From NCBI RefSeq assembly GCF_000934685.1, contig NZ_JYNQ01000001.1:2592501-2656500 (forward strand): a DNA stretch of 64,000 nt, given 5' to 3'. The DNA is from Lacinutrix sp. Hel_I_90. GTDB taxonomy: Bacteria > Bacteroidota > Bacteroidia > Flavobacteriales > Flavobacteriaceae. Below the pieces are notes generated by a model, which worked only from the letters and a program-made list of their open reading frames with translations, was not told where the DNA came from and searched no databases. Every line of letters begins with the position of its first letter. The stretch's first letter is position 1. Positions 26,949 to 36,161 of the stretch are shown here, one piece after another. The translations under genes were made by a program, and so were the position numbers.

Positions 26949-27266
26949 ATGGCATTAGAAATCACAGACGCAAATTTTGAAGAAACAGTATTAAAAAGCG
27001 ATAAGCCAGTGATGGTAGACTTTTGGGCAGCTTGGTGTGGACCTTGTAGAATGGTTGGGCCAATCATTGACCAAATTAGTGAAGAGTATGATGGTAAAGC
27101 CATTGTTGGAAAATTAGATGTAGATGCAAACCAAGAATTTGCAGCGAAATACGGGGTGAGAAATATCCCTACTGTGTTAGTGTTTCAAAACGGAGAAGTT
27201 GTTGGCAGACAAGTAGGAGTAGCACCTAAGAACGCATATTCAGAAGCGATTGACGCTTTATTATAG
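26949..27266 (+). CDS. trxA: Thioredoxin
   Basis: A 105-residue cytoplasmic thiol-disulfide reductase. The active site is WCGPC (Cys30, Cys33), and the cis-Pro loop NIPTVLVFQNG is intact. I place the start at 26949 (MALEITDANFEE); the longer frame adds ten residues without support. It lies downstream of dnaE and is followed by a terminator and the ClpP gene. Confidence 0.95.
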   Translation: MALEITDANFEETVLKSDKPVMVDFWAAWCGPCRMVGPIIDQISEEYDGKAIVGKLDVDANQEFAAKYGVRNIPTVLVFQNGEVVGRQVGVAPKNAYSEAIDALL

Positions 27267-27297
27267 AAATTAGAAATATATTTCATAAAGAATTGAT

Positions 27298-27333
27298 AAA
27301 GGTTTGCTTTTATGGTAAACCTTTATTTATTTT
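27298..27333 (+). terminator. Intrinsic terminator after trxA
   Basis: Arms AAAGGTTT / AAACCTTT with an 11-base loop, then ATTTATTTTA. The stem is short, so termination may be partial. Confidence 0.6.
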
Positions 27334-27346
27334 AGTAAAAAAGTAA

Positions 27347-27898
27347 ATGATAATGAGTAAAACAACAAAAGCGCAAGACGCAATAGATAGTAAGTTATTA
27401 GACGAAAGAAAGGTATTTCTTTGGGGAATGGTAGAAGACAAGAGTGCAAAACATGTTATTGACAGGTTGCTCTATTTAGATAGTCTAGAAACTAAAGATA
27501 TTACCTTGTATATTAATAGTCCTGGGGGTTATGTTACTGCAGGGTTCGCTATTTACGATACCATTAAGTCCTTAAAAAGTGATGTGTCTACCGTTTGTAC
27601 AGGTTTGGCAGCCTCTATGGGATCTATACTTTTATCTGTAGGAACTAAAGGAAAACGTTTTATTCAACCACATGCACGTGTCATGATTCATCAGCCAAGC
27701 GGGGGTGCACGTGGACAAGCCAGTGATATTGAAATTACGGCTCAGGAAATTATAAAAACTAAAGAATTAAGTGCAAAAATACTAGCCGAAAACTGTGGGC
27801 AAGATTACGATAAAGTAATGAAAGATTTTAACCGTGACCATTGGATGGGAGCAGATGAATCTAAAGCCTATGGTATTGTAGATGGTGTTTTAGAATAA
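27347..27898 (+). CDS. ClpP-family serine protease subunit
   Basis: A 183-residue ClpP-type protease. Catalytic Ser is in GLAASMGSILL, His in RVMIHQPSGG, and Asp in the NRDHWMGADES region, so the triad is complete. The N-terminus is short, lacking the propeptide of E. coli ClpP. There is no clpX or tig next to it, so I read it as an additional ClpP paralogue whose ATPase partner is unknown. Two Met codons (27347 and 27353) could start it. Its stop is directly followed by the DUF58 start. Confidence 0.87.
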   Translation: MIMSKTTKAQDAIDSKLLDERKVFLWGMVEDKSAKHVIDRLLYLDSLETKDITLYINSPGGYVTAGFAIYDTIKSLKSDVSTVCTGLAASMGSILLSVGTKGKRFIQPHARVMIHQPSGGARGQASDIEITAQEIIKTKELSAKILAENCGQDYDKVMKDFNRDHWMGADESKAYGIVDGVLE

Positions 27899-28828
27899 AT
27901 GAATTTACAAGACGAACTTAATAAAGCTGGCGGATTTAAAAACCTCGAGCACTTGGCAAAACAAGTGGTTGAGGGTTTTATTTCTGGCATGCACAAGAGT
28001 CCGTTTCATGGGTTTTCAGCAGAATTTGCAGAACATAAAATTTACAATCAAGGGGAGAGCACACGTCACATAGATTGGAAACTCTTTGCAAAAACAGATA
28101 AACTGTATACCAAACGTTATGATGACGAAACCAACTTACGCTGTCATATTATTTTAGACAATAGTAGCTCGATGCACTATCCTGAAATGAGTAATTTCGC
28201 GATAGACCATTTAAATAAGATTGGCTTTTCTGCCTTGGCTGCTGCTGCTTTAATGCATATTTTAAAAAAGCAACGTGATGCTGTTGGATTAAGTATCTAT
28301 AGTGACGCTTACGATTTTTATGCTTCAGAAAAAGGTAGCGAACGACACCATCAAATGTTGTTAGCGCAATTAAGCAATGCCGTTTTAGAGACCCCCAAGC
28401 ATAAACAAACGGAAACTTATGCCTATTTGCATCAAATAGCAGAAAAAATTCATAGGCGCTCATTGATTTTTGTGTTTACCGATATGTTTCAAACGAGTAC
28501 CGATGAGGTTAAGTTGTTTGAAGCCTTAAGGCATTTAAAGCACAATAAGCATGAGGTAGTATTGTTTCATGTTTTTGATCGCTCTAAGGAGCTTAGTTTT
28601 GATTTTAAAAATACCCCAAAACGGTTTGTAGATGTCGAAACGGGAGAGCATATTAACTTATATAGCGATCAAGTTAAAGATAATTACGAAAAATTGGTTG
28701 GAAATTATTTTGATGAATTGCGTGTAAAGTGTGGTCAAAACCGAATCAAATACGTTGAGGCTGACATTAATACCAATTTTGATGCCATTTTAACAAGTTA
28801 CATGTTGGAGCGGCAAAAATTTATTTAG
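27899..28828 (+). CDS. DUF58 protein
   Basis: A 309-residue cytoplasmic protein of the DUF58 family. The signature GEYS-like stretch here reads GESTRHIDWKLFAKTDKLYTKRYDDE, followed by a VWA-like fold with DNSSSMHYP (MIDAS-type DxSxS). Relatives usually sit beside MoxR AAA ATPases and act in cell envelope or stress functions. No MoxR gene is here; instead it begins immediately after the ClpP stop, which suggests cotranscription with that protease. Confidence 0.85.
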   Translation: MNLQDELNKAGGFKNLEHLAKQVVEGFISGMHKSPFHGFSAEFAEHKIYNQGESTRHIDWKLFAKTDKLYTKRYDDETNLRCHIILDNSSSMHYPEMSNFAIDHLNKIGFSALAAAALMHILKKQRDAVGLSIYSDAYDFYASEKGSERHHQMLLAQLSNAVLETPKHKQTETYAYLHQIAEKIHRRSLIFVFTDMFQTSTDEVKLFEALRHLKHNKHEVVLFHVFDRSKELSFDFKNTPKRFVDVETGEHINLYSDQVKDNYEKLVGNYFDELRVKCGQNRIKYVEADINTNFDAILTSYMLERQKFI

Positions 28829-28860
28829 TCATTTTTTTATAAAAAAACCTTGAAAAAGGT

Positions 28861-28890
28861 TTGTCATATTAAAATAGGGGTGTATATTTG
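28861..28890 (+). promoter_or_regulatory. tRNA-Asp promoter
   Basis: TTG at 28861, exactly 19 bases, then TATATTTG at 28883-28890. This is a textbook Bacteroidota promoter placed 17 bases before the tRNA. Confidence 0.85.
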
Positions 28891-28907
28891 CCCTCGCAAT
28901 ATGCAAC

Positions 28908-28981
28908 GGTCTGGTAGTTCAGTTGGTTAGAATGTCGCCCTGTCACGGCGAAGGTCGCGGGTTCGAGTCCCGTCCAGACCG
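28908..28981 (+). tRNA. tRNA-Asp (GTC)
   Basis: A complete cloverleaf: acceptor arms GGTCTGG / CCAGACC with discriminator G, anticodon loop CTGTCAC (anticodon GTC) closed by TCGCC/GGCGA, and a T arm with GGTTCGAGTCC. CCA is not encoded. The last 14 bases form part of the attachment site of the island to the right, and the gene stays intact after integration. Confidence 0.97.
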
Positions 28982-28985
28982 CAAA
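28968..28985 (+). repeat. attL core (18-bp direct repeat)
   Basis: TCCCGTCCAGACCGCAAA spans the T-arm/acceptor end of tRNA-Asp and three bases beyond. It is repeated exactly at 39139-39156. Confidence 0.88.
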
Positions 28986-28991
28986 TTGTTT

Positions 28992-29021
28992 AAAGCCTTA
29001 AAGAAATTTAAGGCTTTTTTT
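28992..29021 (+). terminator. Terminator at the island left end
   Basis: Arms AAAGCCTTAAA / TTTAAGGCTTT with a GAAA loop and a T run. It now terminates the tRNA-Asp transcript but is brought in by the island. Confidence 0.85.
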
Positions 29022-29132
29022 ATGCCTAAAAGTTAGATTTATTAGGTGCTTCGCTTGTTAATCTCTTATAAATATTGATTTGTTTGAAAAACCTTATTTC
29101 GTCACCTTTAGTCATAGTTCGACAAAATATAA

Positions 29133-29150
29133 ACCCCTTATAGAACCCCT
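29133..29150 (+). promoter_or_regulatory. Candidate integrase arm sites, left
   Basis: ACCCCT at 29133-29138 and 29145-29150, 12 bases apart start to start. The same motif pair with the same spacing occurs near the right end. Confidence 0.45.
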
Positions 29151-29344
29151 CTATTTTATTTTCTTGTTTACTCCCTAAAAAAGAGTGTAGATTACTTAGG
29201 TTTTTTCTATTCTTTAAATTTTAACATTTTTTGAAAGACTTATTATTATTGACTTTCTCATTGATTTTACAAAAAGGACATAGAACTTAGCTACAAAAAT
29301 TTTCCTACTGGATATTATATAGTAGAACGTAAAAACTTAATATT

Positions 29345-30490
29345 ATGAAATTAAATTACAATGTAAGGATAGTTATTAGAAAGGATAAAATAAGAAATGA
29401 CAACACTTGTCCTTTGTATTTAAAAATAACCTTAAATGGCAAGCCTTTAGTAAAGCTGTCTATGGGAGAAAGTATTAACAAAGAACATTGGGATAGTAAA
29501 CACCAAAAAGCTATTGGTAAGGGTTATGGAACATTTAACGCCCATTTAAATCGCTCTGTTTTAGAAATAGAGGATTTAATTAGCGATAAGAAAGCAAGAG
29601 GTAAAGCAGTTTCTCGTGATGAAATTGTAAGTCTGTTTAAAAAAGAAGATACCGAATGTTATTACAAGTATTTCGATGAGGTTTTCTGTAAAAATAAGTT
29701 TACCGAAATCTCCCAGTACACTAAAGAAAGTTATCTATTGTTAAGAAAGCGATTAAAAGAATTTAAGCCTAATTTAAGGTTAAGTGATATAGATTTAAAG
29801 CTAATACAAGATTTTAATTATTTTCTACTAGTTGATAAAAAGACTGGAAAAGGTGGGGTTTGGAATAGACATAAGAATTTTAGAACGACTTTAAAATTAG
29901 CCTATGATTTAAAACTAATTGATGACTATCCATACAGAAATTTTAAATTAGATAAACCAAAATCTAAAAATGAGGCTTTAACAAAACAAGAATTAAACGC
30001 TATTGTGGATTTAGATGTTAGCTTTAATAAGAGATTAGATGAAACTAAAGATAAATTTTTGTTTGCTTGTTATACAGGTTTACGGTTTGGAGATGTAATG
30101 AATTTAAAATGGGGAGATATTAAAAATGGCGTAATGCAAATAATACAAGAGAAAACTAAAAACCCTGTTCAGATACCGCTAAATAAAGAAGCAAAAAGAA
30201 TTATTGCTAAAAATGTTAAGATGAAACGAGAGCGAAATACTGTTTTTAAAGTGGTTAGCAATCAGAAAACTAATTATATACTTAAAGATATAGCTGATTT
30301 GGCAGAAGTCGATAAAAATGTGTCCTTTCATCTTGCTCGACATACGTTTGGAACGATATTAGGAAAAGACCAAAACGCTTTTACTATAATGAAATTAATG
30401 GGACATAAAAAGATTAGTACATCAGCTATCTATGTAAATACTGATGTAAATACGTTAAAAGAAACTATGCAAATGGTTAGTTTTAGATAA
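29345..30490 (+). CDS. Tyrosine recombinase/integrase
   Basis: A 381-residue site-specific integrase of the Bacteroidota type. The N-terminal arm-binding domain (residues 1-90), a SAM-like core-binding domain (about 105-205) and the catalytic domain follow in order. Catalytic residues are visible: Arg in TGLRFGD, Lys in EKTKNP, HxxR in HLARHTFG, His in MGHKK, and the nucleophile Tyr in SAIYVN. It should recombine the tRNA-Asp 3' end with the element attachment site. It sits 360 bases inside the left attachment site and points into the island. Confidence 0.95.
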   Translation: MKLNYNVRIVIRKDKIRNDNTCPLYLKITLNGKPLVKLSMGESINKEHWDSKHQKAIGKGYGTFNAHLNRSVLEIEDLISDKKARGKAVSRDEIVSLFKKEDTECYYKYFDEVFCKNKFTEISQYTKESYLLLRKRLKEFKPNLRLSDIDLKLIQDFNYFLLVDKKTGKGGVWNRHKNFRTTLKLAYDLKLIDDYPYRNFKLDKPKSKNEALTKQELNAIVDLDVSFNKRLDETKDKFLFACYTGLRFGDVMNLKWGDIKNGVMQIIQEKTKNPVQIPLNKEAKRIIAKNVKMKRERNTVFKVVSNQKTNYILKDIADLAEVDKNVSFHLARHTFGTILGKDQNAFTIMKLMGHKKISTSAIYVNTDVNTLKETMQMVSFR

Positions 30491-30626
30491 TTTTAGAAAC
30501 TGATACTTAAAATTTGTAAATTGGCGACATGAAATAAAAAAAGAAGAAAATACATATAAGTTAGCGTTAGCTATTCACTGATAGAGAAAACTGGAAATTT
30601 ATCATATGCAGGAAGAATAGATTAAT

Positions 30627-30741
30627 GCTCACGCTATGGCGTGGGCTTAGTTTGTTTGCATATGGGTATTCCAGTACCTCTCTATCGATAAGCTACAGTT
30701 CCACGCTTATTTTTTTATTGTTAACACTCTTTTCGGAACTG
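30627..30741 (+). promoter_or_regulatory. Structured leader before the TonB-C protein
   Basis: A GC-rich hairpin (GCTCACGC-TATG-GCGTGGGC, 30627-30646) is followed by a longer pairing CAGTTCC (30696) with GGAACTG (30735). It contrasts with the AT-rich surroundings. It may be a transcribed regulatory structure or a repeat remnant. Confidence 0.35.
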
Positions 30742-30762
30742 ATAGAGTTTATAAAACTAACA

Positions 30763-31923
30763 ATGAAAAAACACCTTATTTTAATACTGTTATCTACAGT
30801 ATTTTTTGTTCAAAAAAGTAATTCTCAAGTAAATAATTTAACCGAATTTCTTGATTTATCTGAACTTCCAGAATTTGTTTTAACAAAATACTTAGAGGTA
30901 AATTGGGAATTACATCAACCTACAGAAACTATAGAAAATGGAAGAGCTATTTCTACTCATACTTTTACTTACAACTACAATCAGAAAAAACAAGTTTTAA
31001 AACGAGTTATTAATATGGATTTAAATACTGCTTATAAAATAAGAAGTACAACTTTTATCTCCGATGATTTATCTTTTTTAGACCGAATTGAAAAGAGTTT
31101 GTCAGCTAAAGAATTTTTTGAGGTTGGTAATGAAGACGGAAAAAAGCTATATGAAGATGGAAATAGAATGTTGTTTATTGAAAGAGATTTTCATAAAAAA
31201 GCTATAGGGCTGTATAAAATTACAGTTATGTATAAGGATGATTTTATTCTTTACGCTGAAAAAAGTAATAATAGTAAATCTGAAAGCACTATAAAAAGCG
31301 ATAATATTCGTGTAAATCAAAAGTGGAATATTAAAGGAATAGAAGAAGATGACTTAGGGACTTTTAATTTGAAAGTTTATGAAAATTGGGATTGTTATAT
31401 TGAGTTATACATAAAAGGAAAACTTTACAAATCCAGTAAGTGTGATAGTGAGAATGAAACAGCTCTTTTAGTGAGTAAAACAGATACTTTGAGCATTGAA
31501 TATTCTACACCAGAATTGGTAGACGCAAATATCGATATATTAGGGAATGATGTAAGTTTTGACTATATGACAACAGATGAAGAAATTATTGAGCCTGCAA
31601 AAGATAAAATAGTTGAAAATGTTATAGAAAATAATAAAATAAGTGTTGGTTCAGGTGGAGGTAGATTAATGAATGAAAAAAGCGTTAGAGAAATAGTTTA
31701 TAAGCCAAAGGATAATGGTAACCGTTGTGGTGAAAAAGGTAAAATTGTATTATCAGTCTTGATAAATAATGAGGGTAATTATGAAGGTGCTAAAATTACG
31801 AAAGGTACTACAACTACAAATCCCTGTCTAACTCAGCATTCGTTAAGCCTAGCTAAAAAATACAAATGGAAAAAAAATACGACAAATAACTCATCATCAA
31901 CTGTTTTAATATTTGAGTATTAA
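30763..31923 (+). CDS. Exported protein with TonB C-terminal-like domain
   Basis: A 386-residue protein. I set the start at 30763, where MKKHLILILLSTVFFVQKS begins a signal peptide; the longer frame runs through the structured leader. The middle is unrecognised. The last 100 residues (GKIVLSVLINNEGNYEGAKI ... SLAKKYKWKKN) fit the TonB C-terminal fold found in many flavobacterial exported proteins outside true TonB systems. It is island cargo; its role in the element is unknown and may concern the host envelope. Confidence 0.65.
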   Translation: MKKHLILILLSTVFFVQKSNSQVNNLTEFLDLSELPEFVLTKYLEVNWELHQPTETIENGRAISTHTFTYNYNQKKQVLKRVINMDLNTAYKIRSTTFISDDLSFLDRIEKSLSAKEFFEVGNEDGKKLYEDGNRMLFIERDFHKKAIGLYKITVMYKDDFILYAEKSNNSKSESTIKSDNIRVNQKWNIKGIEEDDLGTFNLKVYENWDCYIELYIKGKLYKSSKCDSENETALLVSKTDTLSIEYSTPELVDANIDILGNDVSFDYMTTDEEIIEPAKDKIVENVIENNKISVGSGGGRLMNEKSVREIVYKPKDNGNRCGEKGKIVLSVLINNEGNYEGAKITKGTTTTNPCLTQHSLSLAKKYKWKKNTTNNSSSTVLIFEY

Positions 31924-32068
31924 TTTTTTTATTTTTTAAAAATTCACTTAATATTATTTAGATTGAATATAAACTGCCTCTAAATCAAAAAAAATAATCT
32001 TTTGAAAATTTGTTTTTAATTGTACAATGAGCTTGTTTTGAGATAATTAATTAAATAATTATTAAGTT

Positions 32069-32647
32069 ATGAACTTTACTTATCCAGAATTTAGCGAAGC
32101 TTTTAAGCTACTTTATACATTTTCAAATCTTAGTTGGGAAGACACCCCTTGTCCTGTGTTTAAAAGAAAAGAAGGCGGCAAATTTTACACATCAAAATTT
32201 ATTAGAGGTATTGAGTTGGTTCTTGTAGAAAAAGAGTTTAAAGGCTATGTAGGGGTCAGTTTAGAAATATTAGATTTATTAAAAAATAAAAAAATTAATT
32301 CTAAATATATTAAGGCGGATTTTATTAGTAAAATAGGTAATAAAACTTGTGATTTTGATAATAAAACGATTACTTCCATTGACGAATTTTATCCCACTTG
32401 TTATGGGGATTTACATTCAGGACTTCATTACAGTCCTTTTCAAAATTCATTTAAAAACAAGATTTATTACTTGGATACTTTTTTACCTTGGGATAATAAT
32501 TATGAATTAAAATTAGGATTTTATCAATCTGAGGATTTAAATATCAAAAATGCACAAGAAAAGAAAGTTTATAAAATTCTTAAAAGAGAATATGAAAAAT
32601 TATGGAAAGAAGATTTTCATCAAGCGAGTAAATATTTGAACGTATAG
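32069..32647 (+). CDS. Hypothetical protein, 192 aa
   Basis: No family is recognised. The protein is soluble-looking with mixed alpha/beta composition, aromatic-rich (YPEFSEAFKLLYTFSNLSW, then YSPFQNSF), no signal peptide and no membrane segment. It stands alone between the TonB-C protein and the ABC-3C operon, with 145 bases before and 174 bases after. As cargo ahead of a conflict operon it could be an accessory or an independent gene. Confidence 0.6.
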   Translation: MNFTYPEFSEAFKLLYTFSNLSWEDTPCPVFKRKEGGKFYTSKFIRGIELVLVEKEFKGYVGVSLEILDLLKNKKINSKYIKADFISKIGNKTCDFDNKTITSIDEFYPTCYGDLHSGLHYSPFQNSFKNKIYYLDTFLPWDNNYELKLGFYQSEDLNIKNAQEKKVYKILKREYEKLWKEDFHQASKYLNV

Positions 32648-32821
32648 AAACGCATTGATTTAATTGTTTTTCTTTGATTTAAGATGAGTTTGGAGTTAAG
32701 TTATATTTTCTCCAAGCTCATTTTTGTTTATGGTAAGATAATCTTTAAACAGTTTTAAATAAAAATCTTTAGTTTAACATATTGATAATTTGTAAATTCA
32801 AAGTTTAATTATTACTGTAAA

Positions 32822-33775
32822 ATGGCAAGAGACTTTGATTATTTATTAAAGAAGCACGGTCGAGAGGGTTCAAGACAGGTTTTTGAAGATTCTTGTGCAA
32901 AAGCGTTTTCAAAAGAATTTGAAGATGCTTATCCTATAGAATGTAATCCTGGAGATGAAGGTATTGATGTTTTCGTTGGTGATTTTTCAGATGAAATAGT
33001 TGTTTACCAATGTAAATGTTTTTTCTATGAGATTGGAGATAGTCAAATTAATCAAATTAATGCTTCTTTTAAAAAAGCAATTGAATCTAAAAAATACAAA
33101 CTAAAAAAGTGGTTTTTATGTGTGCCTAAAAGTTTAACAATTGATGAGGCTAAATGGTGGAGTAATTGGAAAAAAAGAAAGGAAAAAAAATTTAAGGTAG
33201 AGGTAGGTTTAATGGATAGCGTTAAACTTTTAAACCTCATAAAAAAGCATGATTTACATTTAGAATTATTTGATGAGGAAGAGCTGATAATGCTTAATCA
33301 AATATTAGAAGAATTAGCGAGTAAAAAGCAAAGTTTAAAAGAGATTTTTGATATTCCTATTGAAATGGATTTTTCTGATAAACTATTTACTTTAAAGCTT
33401 AAATCAGCTAAGATTAATGAACATTTAGATGTTTTTAATAAGCAGTTTTTTAATGCTGAAATTTTGACAAAAGAAGTTGAAAGTCGAAATATTGAAAATG
33501 AACTAAAAGAATTAAAAAGTTTAAAATCAGTATTAAATGAAGTTTGGCTAACCCAGTATATGTTGTATGATGATGTATTTGATGGCAATAGGCTTTTAGC
33601 TATGGTGAACAAAAGAATTGAAGATTTAAATGGTACTGACACTCTAAAAACCAATCTTGAAGTTAGTTCTTCTGAAAAAAAAGGAATTCTACATCAGCTT
33701 GCTGATGAATGTACAATTGGTTGGGTGAGGAATTATAAAAATAGACTAATTGAATTTTTAGAAGAAAACAAATGA
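32822..33775 (+). CDS. PD-(D/E)XK nuclease-like effector of a putative ABC-3C system
   Basis: A 317-residue protein with an N-terminal restriction-endonuclease-like fold. The expected residues are visible: Glu22 (VFEDSCAKAF), Asp49 (GDEGIDVFVG) and Gln63-x-Lys65 (VYQCKCF), which fits the PD-(D/E)XK core with a QxK variant. The helical C-terminal half ends with ILHQLADECTIGWVRNYKN, resembling the C-terminal module that ties variable effectors to ABC-3C machinery. The stop overlaps the next start (ATGA). I infer nucleic-acid cleavage as the toxic output; activity is not shown. Confidence 0.72.
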   Translation: MARDFDYLLKKHGREGSRQVFEDSCAKAFSKEFEDAYPIECNPGDEGIDVFVGDFSDEIVVYQCKCFFYEIGDSQINQINASFKKAIESKKYKLKKWFLCVPKSLTIDEAKWWSNWKKRKEKKFKVEVGLMDSVKLLNLIKKHDLHLELFDEEELIMLNQILEELASKKQSLKEIFDIPIEMDFSDKLFTLKLKSAKINEHLDVFNKQFFNAEILTKEVESRNIENELKELKSLKSVLNEVWLTQYMLYDDVFDGNRLLAMVNKRIEDLNGTDTLKTNLEVSSSEKKGILHQLADECTIGWVRNYKNRLIEFLEENK

Positions 33776-34245
33776 TAGCTATTGGAGAAAAATATGAGCT
33801 TGTAATAAGTTCAATGAGAGTTTTGACCTTACTTGAAGCTTTTAAAAAAAACAAAACATATCAAATGACATTTGATAAAATCATCTTGTTCGATTTTTAT
33901 ATGAAGTTTCCCCAAACTATGATAAGAGAGGGGGATGATATGTCAAATTTTGATTTTGAAGAGTTATATTCTTTTTTTCACGCTCATCCTGATAGAGATA
34001 ATTACCATAGAATATTAAATTTTATTTTATCTAAAAATCTTGTTTCTAAGGAGATTTTAAATTCTTCTTTTATTTACAAAATAAGTGATAGTGGAATTGA
34101 TGTTGTTAATGATATACAAAACCCATTTTCTCTTAGAATGAGAGCTAATGCACTACTAATTAAAAAGAATATTTCTAAAATGAGTGAAACAAAAATAAAA
34201 GAAGAAATTAATTCTAAAAGTCTAAATAACATACATCTTTTATGA
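33772..34245 (+). CDS. ABC-3C middle-component-like protein
   Basis: A 157-residue protein resembling the small winged-helix middle component (MC2-like) of ABC-three-component systems: MRVLTLLEAFKKNK, DKIILFDFYMKFP, an HAHPDRDNYHRILNFILSKN stretch and YKISDSGIDVVNDI. It likely bridges the effector and the ATPase. Both ends overlap neighbours by four bases (ATGA), which implies coupled translation and a fixed stoichiometry. Confidence 0.7.
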   Translation: MIAIGEKYELVISSMRVLTLLEAFKKNKTYQMTFDKIILFDFYMKFPQTMIREGDDMSNFDFEELYSFFHAHPDRDNYHRILNFILSKNLVSKEILNSSFIYKISDSGIDVVNDIQNPFSLRMRANALLIKKNISKMSETKIKEEINSKSLNNIHLL

Positions 34246-36155
34246 GGTTAAGGTTAAATAAATTATTATTGATTGGCGACGATAAGCACTACGAGGTTAA
34301 GTTTAAAAACGGTTTAAACTTTATTACTGGTCCAATATCTACAGGAAAATCTACAATTCTTGAACTAATTGATTATTGTCTTGGAAAAAAACGCCATAAA
34401 AATTATGAAGAGGTTAGATTAAAATGTAAATATGTTGCTTTAGACCTTTATCTAAATAATCAGAGATTTTTAATTGAACGACCACTATTTTCTTTTGACT
34501 TACCAGTTAAGATTTATAATTGGAATGAAGAAAGTAATAGTTTTGAGGATGACTTCGATTTCTTTATTGTTACAATGCCTAAGGAAGAAAACTCATTAGC
34601 AAGGTTTTTACAGGACAAACTTGAAATACCTGAAATGAAACTATCAGGGCAAACATTTAGTTTTAGAGATTTATTTAAGTACTCCTATGTTTCGCAAACT
34701 AACATTGATAGTGAAAATATATTGGATGAGAAAAATTATGTTAAAGCTTTTAAAAGGAAGCCAACCTTAGAAATTATACTTAATTCTTTAAATCAACTAC
34801 TTAATGAATTAAAAAATGATAAAAAGGAACAATCACAATTAATTAATGAATTGTTAGATAGAAAAGAAGCTATTGTTAAGTTTCTTAGAGATGTAGAATT
34901 ATTTTCTACAAAATCTCAAAATGAAGATAGAAAAGCGGCATTAATAATAAAAAGGACTGAGCATTTATCTGAATTGATTGAAGTAAAAAACAATGGAAAA
35001 CTTAAAAATGACAACACAAAATCTTTAGAGTTTCAATTATTTAAATTAAGGGATAGAATTGAAAGCCTTAGTGAAGAAGAAAATGAGATTAGGAAATATA
35101 TAACTAAACTTAATTTGTTGTTAAATCAGTATTCTAATGAGATTATTAAATTGGATTATTTAATATTATCTAATGGAAAATTACAAAGTATAGAATTTTC
35201 TTCATGCCCTTCATGCAGTAGTGAAATAGATAAAAAAGCGCATAATAATTGTGATTTATGCGGAAATATTCTAACTGAATACAATGAAGAAGAAGAAAAA
35301 GCTATAAAATTAGAAAGGAAAAGATTAAATATGAGGCTGAATTCCCTTAAAGATTTCATTGAAGAACAAAATGAATTACTCTATGACAAGAGTAAGCTAA
35401 AAGAAAAAAGGAAAAGAGAAATTTACGAGATTGAGGATAAAATTAACACTATACAGAAACAATATATTAGCCCTTTTATTGAGAAAATAGAGTTGTTAAA
35501 CAGAAGTATTGGAGAATTAGATAAAAAGATTGAAAACTTGGAGTTAAGTACTAATGTTCAAGAAGAATTAACCACCTTGTCTGATAATATACAGAAAAAT
35601 GAGAATAAGCTTAATGATATTCGTGTGCAAATTTCTGATATAGAAAATGATAGCACTGATTTTTCAAATATCGTTAATAGATTAAGTAAAAGGTTTAGTA
35701 ACATCTTGAAAAATTTTGAATTCCCAAAATTGAATAATGCTTATATAAGTGAGAAAAACTATTTGCCATATGTAAGAGGTACAAAGTACGATGAAATAGG
35801 AAGTTTAGGTGCTGTTACTTTAGTGAATATTGCGTACTTTTTATCTATTTTGGAATTAAGTTTAGAACTAAAAAAGTCGTATCACCCAAAGCTTTTGCTA
35901 CTTGATACAGTTGGTAAAAACCTTGGAACACGAGAGGTTGAGGATGGAGATGATGAATTTAGAGATACTAAAATATTCAAATCTGTATTTAAATACTTAG
36001 TAGAGTTTTCTGAAAAATATAAAGATCAAATGCAGCTATTTGTTATAAATAATGACTATACAGAAGATGTAAAAGAATCAGATATAGTTATTCAATTCGA
36101 CGGAGATGGTACAAGAGGTTATAAGTATGGTTTGATAGATGATGTAATTTCTTAG
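34242..36155 (+). CDS. SMC/Rad50-like ATPase of a putative ABC-3C system (DUF3732-like)
   Basis: A 637-residue ABC-type ATPase. Walker A is GPISTGKST (residues 30-38), the signature-like helix is GSLGAVTLVN near residue 521, and Walker B is PKLLLLDTVG near 549. Long coiled coils surround a central zinc-hook-like pair CPSC (about 322) and CDLC (about 338). This matches the DUF3732/ABC-3C ATPases and resembles Rad50 with a zinc ribbon instead of a CxxC hook. It probably senses DNA or nucleoprotein and controls the nuclease partner. Confidence 0.8.
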   Translation: MRLRLNKLLLIGDDKHYEVKFKNGLNFITGPISTGKSTILELIDYCLGKKRHKNYEEVRLKCKYVALDLYLNNQRFLIERPLFSFDLPVKIYNWNEESNSFEDDFDFFIVTMPKEENSLARFLQDKLEIPEMKLSGQTFSFRDLFKYSYVSQTNIDSENILDEKNYVKAFKRKPTLEIILNSLNQLLNELKNDKKEQSQLINELLDRKEAIVKFLRDVELFSTKSQNEDRKAALIIKRTEHLSELIEVKNNGKLKNDNTKSLEFQLFKLRDRIESLSEEENEIRKYITKLNLLLNQYSNEIIKLDYLILSNGKLQSIEFSSCPSCSSEIDKKAHNNCDLCGNILTEYNEEEEKAIKLERKRLNMRLNSLKDFIEEQNELLYDKSKLKEKRKREIYEIEDKINTIQKQYISPFIEKIELLNRSIGELDKKIENLELSTNVQEELTTLSDNIQKNENKLNDIRVQISDIENDSTDFSNIVNRLSKRFSNILKNFEFPKLNNAYISEKNYLPYVRGTKYDEIGSLGAVTLVNIAYFLSILELSLELKKSYHPKLLLLDTVGKNLGTREVEDGDDEFRDTKIFKSVFKYLVEFSEKYKDQMQLFVINNDYTEDVKESDIVIQFDGDGTRGYKYGLIDDVIS

Positions 36156-36161
36156 TTAATT

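Larger units (their letters stand above)
28982..29344 (+). other. Left end of the island, upstream of integrase
   Basis: This stretch has no credible ORF. It holds a terminator (28992-29021), a pair of ACCCCT motifs (29133, 29145) and presumably the integrase promoter close to 29300, which I could not fix. Confidence 0.6.

Noticed and set aside
26949-28828. ClpP with DUF58 as a toxin or defence module
   Set aside because: Both look like housekeeping families in a backbone context; direct adjacency alone is not enough evidence.
28845-28862. Terminator after the DUF58 gene (AAACCTT/AAGGTTT)
   Set aside because: The stem is weak, has no T run on the + strand, and overlaps the -33 element of the tRNA-Asp promoter.
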